A stretch of DNA of 13,197 bases from Sphingomonas sp. CCH10-B3. GTDB lineage: Bacteria; Pseudomonadota; Alphaproteobacteria; Sphingomonadales; Sphingomonadaceae. The first letter of the stretch is position 1, and every line of letters starts with the position of its first letter. The stretch spans positions 1 through 13,197 of the forward strand of contig NZ_LSIJ01000056.1 of NCBI RefSeq assembly GCF_001556185.1, in the 5' to 3' direction. The notes under the pieces were generated by a model. It was not told the origin of the DNA. It worked only from the letters and a program-made list of their open reading frames with translations, and did not search any database. This document shows, piece by piece, positions 7,690 through 13,197 of this stretch. The position numbers and the translations under genes were made by a program.

Positions 7690-8646
7690 GTGCGGCGGCG
7701 AAATGATCCGATCGGGCGCCGCTGGCGCAGGGGCTTGGCGGGGCTGGCGATTGCCTGCCTGCTGACAAGCGTTGCCGCTGCCGGTCCGATCGCGCGCGAG
7801 CCGATCGACCCGCTGACCGTCGCCGATGCCGATTTCGCCCGCCACCGCGACCCGGCGCTCTGGCGCGGGCTGAGCGTCACCCGGCTCGCGGTCGAGGAAG
7901 GGCCGGTCAGTTGGCGGATGTTCCGCATCGCCAATGATGTCCGCCCCGACGGACCGCTTTGGGTCGTCACGCACGACAATGAGAATGCGACCTTCGCCGC
8001 CATGCTGGTCGCGCTACGCAGCTATGGCGGAGTCGCGATCGTCGTCGACAGCGGTGCAAGCGATGATGACGACAGCGCCCGGTTCAACTGGTTCACGGGC
8101 GGACGCCCGATCGACCCCAACCGGCATTTTTTCGACCGCAACCCCGGCTATGTCGGCGCGGTGCTCGGCGATCTTGGGCCAGGGCGGCGGCTGATCGTCG
8201 CGCTCCACACCAACGAGCCGGGCTTCGATCCCGGCCTGACCGGATGCGGCGGCGAGCGTGGGCAGGGCGGCGGCAACATCTCGATCCGGCTTTGCTCGCA
8301 GCGCTGGCACCCAATCGCAGCGCCCGCGCCGCGCTGGCCGTTCGACGACGAGGACAGCGTGACGCTCGTCCCCTATCGCGCCGCCAGGCCTCAGATGAGC
8401 GCAATCTGCGGCCCGGCACTGGTCGCGGCGGGCTCTAACGTCGTTTTCGAGCGCGTGGCGAAGAGCGACGGATCGCTCTCCAATTACGCGGTCGAGCGCG
8501 GGCTCGCCTATGTCAACGTCGAAACGCGCGAGCGCGGGCATGATCCCGCCGGCATCGCCGCCGCGCGCGACCGGCTGGTAGCGATGATCGACGGCGTGAT
8601 GGAGCGCTGCGGCGACGTGCCGCCGGTGCGGCTGGCGGCCCGCTAA
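7690..8646 (+). CDS. Secreted M14-metallocarboxypeptidase-like protein
   Basis: A 318-residue protein, likely exported: a basic stretch (RRRNDPIGRRWRR) followed by a hydrophobic core (LAGLAIACLLTSVAAAG) ends in an AAA|G cleavage-like site. The mature part carries, in the order and rough spacing of M14 zinc carboxypeptidases and their deacylase relatives, HDNE (H95, E98; zinc HxxE), PIDPNRHF (N144, R145; substrate carboxylate), VALHTN (H173; third zinc ligand) and VNVETRERG (E278; catalytic glutamate). The family call rests on these four motifs read by eye, so it is an inference. The substrate is unknown; periplasmic peptide or cell-wall fragments are possible. The start is uncertain: the frame is open from TTG 7603, and GTG 7690 is preferred because it gives a normal signal peptide, but no good ribosome-binding site is visible. 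It follows proS on the same strand and its stop overlaps the convergent glycosyltransferase gene (CTAA, 8643-8646). Confidence 0.65.
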   Translation: MRRRNDPIGRRWRRGLAGLAIACLLTSVAAAGPIAREPIDPLTVADADFARHRDPALWRGLSVTRLAVEEGPVSWRMFRIANDVRPDGPLWVVTHDNENATFAAMLVALRSYGGVAIVVDSGASDDDDSARFNWFTGGRPIDPNRHFFDRNPGYVGAVLGDLGPGRRLIVALHTNEPGFDPGLTGCGGERGQGGGNISIRLCSQRWHPIAAPAPRWPFDDEDSVTLVPYRAARPQMSAICGPALVAAGSNVVFERVAKSDGSLSNYAVERGLAYVNVETRERGHDPAGIAAARDRLVAMIDGVMERCGDVPPVRLAAR

Positions 8647-9350
8647 CGCTGGCCGCGCAGCCAAGCGTCCTTCTGCGCTTCGGCATCGGCATTGGTGATG
8701 ACGCGTTCGTGGATGTGCCCGACCTCCCACGACAGCGCGTGATCGATAAAGACCTTCACCCCCGCCTCGGTCAGCTCGCGGAAGAAGGACACATCCTCGC
8801 CCATGCGGGCATTGGTGCCGGGCAGCAGCTTGCGGTCGAACGGCTGCCAATGCGCCCAGCCGACGCCTTTCTCGACATGCGCCTTAACCTGGTGGAGGAT
8901 GCTCATGTCGATCAGGCAGAGCGCCAGCCCGACATGCCACACTTCCTCGACCGCGCCCGCCCGCGCGAGTGCTTCGGTGGTCCAGACGTGCTCCATCTGC
9001 CCGGCCGCATTCAGCCGCACCGCGACCGGCCCGGTCGGATAGGCCCGCCGCGGCTGGTTGCAGCCGACGACGGGCAGCTTGTGCTTGAGCAACCGCAACA
9101 AGGTGTCGGGCGGAAAGACGTGATCGCTGTCGAGCCAGAGCAGATAGCGCGCCTGCCATCCGATCGCCATCTTCAGCAATTCGGTGCGGCTGTGCGGAAG
9201 GTCGGATGACGAGACCGAGAACACCTCAATCTGGAGCGGCCCCGTAGCCGGTGCGGGGGCCATCAGGCTGAACGCCACCATCCGCGCAAGGCTGATCGCG
9301 AAGTCACCCTTGGTGTCGCCATAGCGGGGAATGCAGATCGCGATTTTCAT
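8643..9350 (-). CDS. GT-A fold glycosyltransferase-like protein
   Basis: A 235-residue cytoplasmic-looking protein with a family 2-like glycosyltransferase N-terminus: a first strand KIAICIPRYGD, an SRTELLKMAI helix, and the DxD-type metal/nucleotide-sugar motif LLWLDSDHVFPPDTLL (D74 and D76). Further conserved-looking stretches are VGCNQPRRAYPTGP, the GEDVSFFREL acidic segment typical of the acceptor side of these folds, and a C-terminal DHALSWEVGHIHERVITNAD. Donor and acceptor are unknown. No partner cell-envelope genes are nearby. The ATG at 9350 matches the family-like beginning MKIAICIP; an in-frame ATG at 9362 is equally possible. It is the last gene of a minus-strand run behind trhO (33 nt gap) and ends in a 4-nt convergent overlap with the M14-like gene. 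Confidence 0.75.
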   Translation of the reverse strand: MKIAICIPRYGDTKGDFAISLARMVAFSLMAPAPATGPLQIEVFSVSSSDLPHSRTELLKMAIGWQARYLLWLDSDHVFPPDTLLRLLKHKLPVVGCNQPRRAYPTGPVAVRLNAAGQMEHVWTTEALARAGAVEEVWHVGLALCLIDMSILHQVKAHVEKGVGWAHWQPFDRKLLPGTNARMGEDVSFFRELTEAGVKVFIDHALSWEVGHIHERVITNADAEAQKDAWLRGQR

Positions 9351-9383
9351 GGGCAGCTTCATGCAATGGGCACGGGCTGGACG

Positions 9384-10298
9384 CTAGTCCCCGAACACCG
9401 CGCCGACATGCGGTTCGCCGCGCGCTTCGGCGAGCTTGGCCTGGCGGTGACGTTCAGCGTAGCTCGCGCGCTGTTCGGGCGTGCGGCTGCCGTGGCAGGC
9501 GGGGCAGGCGACGCCTTCCTCATACAGCGATGAGGCGCGGTCTTCGGGGCTGACGGGCATGCGGCACGCGCGGCAGAGCTGGTGGGTGCCGGGGGCGAGG
9601 CCATGGCCCACCGCGACGCGCTCGTCGAACACGAAGCATTCGCCGTGCCAGCGGCTCTCGTCTTGCGGCACCTCCTCCAGATATTTCAGGATGCCGCCTT
9701 TCAGGTGGAACACCTGCTCGACGCCCTGTTCCTTCAGAAAGGCGGTCGCCTTTTCGCAGCGGATGCCGCCGGTGCAGAACATCGCGACTTTCCTGCCCGC
9801 CATGCCCGCGCGCCGTTCGGCGGCCCAGGCGGGGAAGTCGCTGAAGGCGCGGGTGCCGGGGTCGATCGCGCGATCGAAACTTCCGATGCGGACTTCATAA
9901 TCGTTGCGCGTGTCGATCACGATCGTGTCGGGATCGTCGATCAGCGCGTTCCAGTCGGCAGGATCGACATAGGTGCCGACGATGCTGAGCGGATCGACGG
10001 GCACGCCCATAGTCACGATTTCGCGCTTCACCCGGACCTTCAGCCGGTGGAACGGCATCGCGGCGGCCTGCGCATATTTGACGTCTAGGTCGGCGCAGTC
10101 GGGCAGCGCGCGGAGATGGCCGACCAGCGCGGCGATGCCTTCGGGTGGTCCGGCGAGGGTGCCATTCAGTCCTTCAGTGGCGAGCAGGAGTGTGCCCTTG
10201 ATGCCTTGCGCCTTGCACAGTTCTTCGATCGGCTCGCGCAATGCGGCGGGATCGGCGAAACGGGCGAAGCGATAAAGGGCAGCGACTTGGTAGCTCAT
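9384..10298 (-). CDS. trhO: tRNA uridine(34) hydroxylase TrhO (rhodanese family, YceA)
   Basis: A 304-residue rhodanese-like protein of the YceA/TrhO family, which carries out oxygen-dependent hydroxylation of uridine 34 in certain tRNAs (5-hydroxyuridine, precursor of further wobble modifications). It contains the N-terminal domain with [18 protein letters not shown] (residues 34-51), a rhodanese domain with [14 protein letters not shown] (128-141), and the active-site loop [11 protein letters not shown], in which C175 sits at the rhodanese cysteine position and C181 is the second family cysteine. Two CxxC pairs, C242/C245 and C265/C268, lie near the C-terminus and could bind zinc. The ATG at 10298 is one base past the glpD stop, so translation is probably coupled to glpD. 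Confidence 0.93.
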   Translation of the reverse strand: MSYQVAALYRFARFADPAALREPIEELCKAQGIKGTLLLATEGLNGTLAGPPEGIAALVGHLRALPDCADLDVKYAQAAAMPFHRLKVRVKREIVTMGVPVDPLSIVGTYVDPADWNALIDDPDTIVIDTRNDYEVRIGSFDRAIDPGTRAFSDFPAWAAERRAGMAGRKVAMFCTGGIRCEKATAFLKEQGVEQVFHLKGGILKYLEEVPQDESRWHGECFVFDERVAVGHGLAPGTHQLCRACRMPVSPEDRASSLYEEGVACPACHGSRTPEQRASYAERHRQAKLAEARGEPHVGAVFGD

Positions 10299-10299
10299 T

Positions 10300-11757
10300 T
10301 CAAGCTGGATAGGCGTTCACCCACCAGCTTTCAAAGGCCGCGCGCTCATCGGCGCTGAGGTGCAGCCCGATCTTGCTCCGGCGCATCAGCGCATCCTCGG
10401 GCGAGCGCGCCCATTCGCGGGCCTGCATCCAGCGCGCTTCGACTTCGGTGAAGCCCGCACCGAACGCCGTGCCCAGCGCCGCCTCGTCCGAAATGCTGCG
10501 CAGCATCTCGTGCAGCATGGAGCCATAAGCGCGCGCCATCCGCTCGCTGCGGACGTCGCCCAGAAACGGCCAGCGTGCCCGCACATCAGTCAGGAAGGCA
10601 GCAAAGTTGCCGATGTCGCCGCCCGGAAAGGCTCGCTCACGCGTCACGCGTCTGGCGGCAAAACCCATCGGCGCCGCGAGCTTGGCCACCGCTTCTTCGG
10701 CCAGATGCCGTGCGGTGGTGATCTTGCCGCCGAACACGCTCAGCAGCACCGGGCCGGTCGTATCGACCTCCAGCACATAGTCGCGCGTCACCGCCTTGGC
10801 CTCGCTCGCGCCGTCGTCGTAGAGCGGGCGCACCCCCGACCAAGTCGAGCGCACATCGGCGGGCGCGATTTGCGTCGTGAAATGCCGGTTCACTGCCGCG
10901 CACAGATACGCGATCTCGTCGGCGTCGATCACTGCGTCTTCGGGCCGCTCGACCGGCACGTCGGTGGTGCCGATCTCGGTGAAACCGCCTTCATAGGGAA
11001 TCGCGAAGACGATCCGCCCGTCGGGCTGCTGCAGGATATAGGCTTGGTCGCCCTCGAACAGCTTGGGCACGACGATGTGGCTGCCCTTGATCAGTCGCAC
11101 GCCGCTGCGCGCATTGACGCCGAGCAGCCCGAGCGTTTCCGCCACCCACGGCCCGGCGGCATTCACCAGCCCGCGCGCGGCAACTTCGCGCCCGTCCGAT
11201 AGCGTCGCGCGCCACGCATCGCCCTCGCGTCGCGCCGACAGCAGTGCGGTCCGCGTCGCGATCTCCGCGCCGTTCGCCGCCGCGTCGAGCGCGTTGAGCA
11301 AAGTCAGCCGCGAATCATCGACCCAGGCATCCGAATAGACGAAGCCCTTGGTTGCGCTCTTCAGCGGCGCGCGCAGATCGGCGTCGCTCGCGCGCAACCC
11401 GCGTGAACGCGGCAGCGACATCTTGCCGCCGAGCAGATCATAGAGGATCAGCCCCGCGCGCAGGAACCACCACGGCCGCGCGCCATCATGCGGCAGCACG
11501 AAGCGCATCGGATAGATGATGTGCGGGGCAGCATGCACCAGCCGCTCGCGCTCGCGCAGGGCCTCGGCGACCAGCTTGAACTCGTAATATTCGAGGTAGC
11601 GCAGCCCGCCGTGGATCAGCTTGGTCGATGCTGATGAGGTATGGCTTGCCAGGTCGTCGCGTTCGACCAGCAGCACCGATCGCCCGTTGAGCGCTGCCTC
11701 ACGGGCGATCGCGGTGCCGTTGATGCCGCCGCCGATAATGAGCAGGTCATATGTCAC
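10300..11757 (-). CDS. glpD: FAD-dependent glycerol-3-phosphate dehydrogenase, aerobic
   Basis: GlpD oxidises sn-glycerol-3-phosphate to dihydroxyacetone phosphate at the inner face of the cytoplasmic membrane and passes electrons to quinone. The 485-residue product starts with the FAD-binding dinucleotide fold [19 protein letters not shown] (GGGING at residues 9-14), then LLVERDD and the family segment [20 protein letters not shown] (41-60). A C-terminal GlpD domain includes ERAFPGGD and ends at the [10 protein letters not shown] region. I chose the GTG at 11757: it gives the normal GlpD N-terminus and has GGAG (complement of 11762-11765) 4 nt upstream. The open frame continues to 11868, but that extension begins MDSRLRGNDG, a peptide produced by translating the palindromic repeat upstream, and is not real. 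No glpK, glpF or glpR is in the window. It is first gene of a glpD-trhO-glycosyltransferase run. Confidence 0.95.
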   Translation of the reverse strand: MTYDLLIIGGGINGTAIAREAALNGRSVLLVERDDLASHTSSASTKLIHGGLRYLEYYEFKLVAEALRERERLVHAAPHIIYPMRFVLPHDGARPWWFLRAGLILYDLLGGKMSLPRSRGLRASDADLRAPLKSATKGFVYSDAWVDDSRLTLLNALDAAANGAEIATRTALLSARREGDAWRATLSDGREVAARGLVNAAGPWVAETLGLLGVNARSGVRLIKGSHIVVPKLFEGDQAYILQQPDGRIVFAIPYEGGFTEIGTTDVPVERPEDAVIDADEIAYLCAAVNRHFTTQIAPADVRSTWSGVRPLYDDGASEAKAVTRDYVLEVDTTGPVLLSVFGGKITTARHLAEEAVAKLAAPMGFAARRVTRERAFPGGDIGNFAAFLTDVRARWPFLGDVRSERMARAYGSMLHEMLRSISDEAALGTAFGAGFTEVEARWMQAREWARSPEDALMRRSKIGLHLSADERAAFESWWVNAYPA

Positions 11758-11840
11758 CGCGCTCCGATAGCCGCAGTGCAGCAATTTCGCCATCGCTGTT
11801 TGGGCGCCCGCCGCCCTAGAATCTGCGTTGGCTCTCCCCC

Positions 11841-11935
11841 CGTCATTCCCGCGAAGGCGGGAATCCATAAGGGCTGGCCAAGCCGAGCCTTGCTCAACTA
11901 AGCGGTTATGGATTCCCGCCTTCGCGGGAATGACG
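11841..11935. repeat. REPIN-like pair of inverted palindromic repeats
   Basis: Two 30-nt arms, 11841-11870 and 11906-11935, are perfect reverse complements separated by a 35-nt spacer. Each arm contains its own 20-nt hairpin: ATTCCCGC-GAAG-GCGGGAAT at 11845-11864, and ATTCCCGC-CTTC-GCGGGAAT at 11912-11931. The core fits the pattern ATTCCC-N8-GGGAAT, the same pattern as the Neisseria dRS3 repeat, and the flanks GTC/GAC and CCATAA/TTATGG are the widespread 'GTCATTCCCGCGAAGGCGGG' type of bacterial repeat. Two REPs in inverted orientation at this distance are the REPIN arrangement, normally moved by RAYT transposases; none is in the window. It lies in the divergent gap between glpD (minus) and rnr (plus), upstream of both genes. 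Confidence 0.85.
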
Positions 11936-12011
11936 AGTGGGCGATTGAGGCGTGAGCTAACGTCGTCATCACTTGGTTTGGCTTTGCGCCCAAAACGCCT
12001 ATGCCTTGGCG

Positions 12012-13197
12012 ATGAAGAAGACGCCCGGCCTGCCGACGCCCAAGCAGATACTCGATTTCATCGCCTCGTCCGATGTGCCCGCCGGCAAGCGCGAGATCGC
12101 GCGCGCCTTTGGCCTGTCGGCGCAGGAGAAAATCGGGCTCAAAGCACTGCTGAAGGACATGGCCGATGAAGGGCTGATCGATTCGGCGCCCGGTCGCGCC
12201 TTTCACAAGATGGGCGGCGTGCCCAAGGTGACGGTGCTGCGGATCGTCGACGTGACCGACGACGGTACCGTCTGGGCAACCCCCGAAAGCTGGCATGCCG
12301 ATACCCCCGCGCCGCGGCTGCGCGTGCGCGAGCGGGGCAAGGGCGCGCTCGGCGTCGGCGACCGCGTGCTCGCGCGCACCGAGGAAGCCGGCACCGGCCA
12401 TATCGCGCACCCGATGAAGCGGCTCGCGCGCGGCGAGGAACTGGTGCTCGGCGTGCTGCGCGAGGAAGGCGGCAAGCTCTGGCTGACCGGTGTCGAGAAG
12501 AAGGAGCGGCGCGATTTTCCGGTGTCCGACGCAGGTGACGCCGCGCCCGGCGATCTCGTGCTGGCGGAAAAGACCGGCCGCCCGCCACGGATCAGCGTGC
12601 GCGTGACCGAGCGGCTCGGCGATCCGTTCGCGCCGCGCAGCTTTTCGATGATCGCGATCCACAAGCTCGGCATCCCGGTCGAGTTCAGTCCGGAAACGCT
12701 CGAGGAAGCGGCGGAATCCGCGCGCCAGCCGCTGGGGGAGGGGCGCGAGGATCTGCGCCATCTGCCGATCGTCGCGATCGACCCGGAGGATGCGCGCGAC
12801 CATGACGATGCGGTGTGGGCCGCCCCCGACGACGATCCGGCGAACGCGGGCGGCTGGCGCGTGGTGGTGGCGATTGCCGATGTCAGCTTCTACGTCCGGC
12901 CCGGATCGGCGATCGACAAGGATGCGCGGCGGCGCGGCAACAGCGTCTATTTCCCCGATCGCGTCGTGCCGATGCTGCCCGAGATATTGTCGGCGGATGT
13001 CTGCTCGCTGAAAGCGGGGGCCGACCGTGCGGCGCTCGTCTGCCATTTGCAGATCGGCAAGGCGGGCGCGCTCAAGAGCTGGCGATTTACGCGCGCCGTG
13101 GTGCGGATACGGGCGAACATTGCCTATGAGGCAGCGCAGGCGGCGATCGACGCACATGCTGCCCCTCCCGCGAGCGGGAGGGGGCCGGGGGGTGGGC
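12012..13197 (+). CDS. rnr: Ribonuclease R, 5' part (runs off the window)
   Basis: The first 395 codons of a processive 3'-5' exoribonuclease of the RNase II/R family, which degrades structured RNA in mRNA, rRNA and tmRNA quality control. An N-terminal winged-helix-like region (residues 7-60, KQILDFIASS...LKALLKDMADEGLI) is typical of RNase R. Cold-shock-type domains follow, then the RNB catalytic domain. All four metal-binding aspartates are present in DPEDARDHDDA: D257, D263, D265 and D266, with the same 6-2-1 spacing as RNase II. NSVYFPDRVVPMLPEILS (from residue 310) and CSLKAGADRAALVC follow as in RNase R. The ATG at 12012 is followed directly by family-like sequence; no strong ribosome-binding site is seen. 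From residue 384 the frame passes through a copy of the palindromic repeat (APPASGRGPGGG) and is still open at the window edge. The C-terminal half and S1 domain are not visible. Confidence 0.93.
   Translation, partial: MKKTPGLPTPKQILDFIASSDVPAGKREIARAFGLSAQEKIGLKALLKDMADEGLIDSAPGRAFHKMGGVPKVTVLRIVDVTDDGTVWATPESWHADTPAPRLRVRERGKGALGVGDRVLARTEEAGTGHIAHPMKRLARGEELVLGVLREEGGKLWLTGVEKKERRDFPVSDAGDAAPGDLVLAEKTGRPPRISVRVTERLGDPFAPRSFSMIAIHKLGIPVEFSPETLEEAAESARQPLGEGREDLRHLPIVAIDPEDARDHDDAVWAAPDDDPANAGGWRVVVAIADVSFYVRPGSAIDKDARRRGNSVYFPDRVVPMLPEILSADVCSLKAGADRAALVCHLQIGKAGALKSWRFTRAVVRIRANIAYEAAQAAIDAHAAPPASGRGPGGG
13162..13197. repeat. GC-rich palindromic repeat, right copy, inside rnr
   Basis: Arms CCCCTCCCGC (13162-13171) and GCGGGAGGGG (13174-13183) around a GA centre, followed by a G-rich tail to the window edge that ends GGTGGGC. 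The arms are identical to those of the copy at 8-29. The tail is on the right here while the C-rich flank is on the left in the other copy, so the two copies are in opposite orientation. It lies within the open frame of rnr and is translated as a Pro/Gly/Ser/Arg-rich peptide. It may continue past the window. Confidence 0.8.

Noticed and set aside
5911..7974. A 687-codon open frame on the minus strand, antisense to all of proS
   Set aside because: Its product is arginine/alanine/histidine-rich low-complexity sequence with no family features, and the opposite strand holds an unmistakable ProRS. Long antisense frames are usual in DNA this GC-rich.
11758..11868. GlpD starting at 11868 with MDSRLRGNDG
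   Set aside because: That peptide is a translated repeat arm, a common annotation artefact. The FAD-binding N-terminus begins at the GTG at 11757, which has a GGAG upstream.
11841..11935. CRISPR array
   Set aside because: Only two arms, in inverted rather than direct orientation, with internal hairpins and no cas genes; REPIN-like fits.
11841..11935. Rho-independent terminator
   Set aside because: The hairpins have no T tract and lie upstream of both flanking genes, so a terminator role for either is not supported.
11898..13157. A 419-codon minus-strand frame opposite rnr
   Set aside because: The plus strand encodes RNase R with all catalytic aspartates. The end of this frame (SSFPRRRESITA) is the familiar translation of the palindromic repeat.

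Overview
The window is high-GC, gene-dense bacterial DNA with almost no non-coding space. The split glycine decarboxylase, the eukaryote/archaeal-type ProRS, the GlpD sequence, and two families of GC-rich palindromic repeats all point to an alphaproteobacterium of the Sphingomonadaceae (Sphingomonas-like). This placement comes from recalled family resemblance, not from a search. No rRNA, tRNA, CRISPR array, transposase, phage gene or origin was seen.

Layout, left to right. (1) Positions 1-42 hold a 22-nt perfect palindrome that leads into a plus-strand operon: gcvPA, gcvPB, an ABA4-like (DUF4281) membrane protein and a CcdC/DUF1453-like membrane protein. The stops and starts in this operon overlap by 4 nt or are separated by 1 nt. 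(2) An isoprenylcysteine/phospholipid-methyltransferase-like gene (minus) converges on that operon and diverges from a DUF938 (METTL26-type) methyltransferase (plus). (3) The DUF938 gene converges on an EamA/DMT transporter (minus), which diverges from proS (plus). (4) proS is followed by a secreted protein with an M14-metallocarboxypeptidase-like constellation of zinc and catalytic residues. (5) A minus-strand operon follows, read right to left: glpD, trhO (tRNA U34 hydroxylase) and a GT-A-like glycosyltransferase. (6) The glpD/rnr divergent gap carries a 95-bp REPIN-like pair of inverted repeats. (7) The 5' part of rnr (RNase R) runs off the right edge.

How the genes relate. gcvPA and gcvPB together form the glycine-decarboxylating P-protein of the glycine cleavage system; gcvT and gcvH would be expected just upstream, outside the window. 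The two membrane genes are tied to them only by tight spacing. proS, trhO and rnr are translation and RNA-metabolism housekeeping genes, and glpD feeds glycerol-3-phosphate into central metabolism and the quinone pool. There is no obvious defence, secondary-metabolite or mobile gene cluster.

The least ordinary features are: the repeats (the same palindrome family at both ends of the window, the right copy reading in frame inside rnr; and the REPIN-like pair); the probable unannotated M14-like periplasmic enzyme; the ABA4-like/DUF1453-like pair appended to gcvPB; and three convergent gene pairs that all end on the same 4-nt CTA(A/G) overlap.
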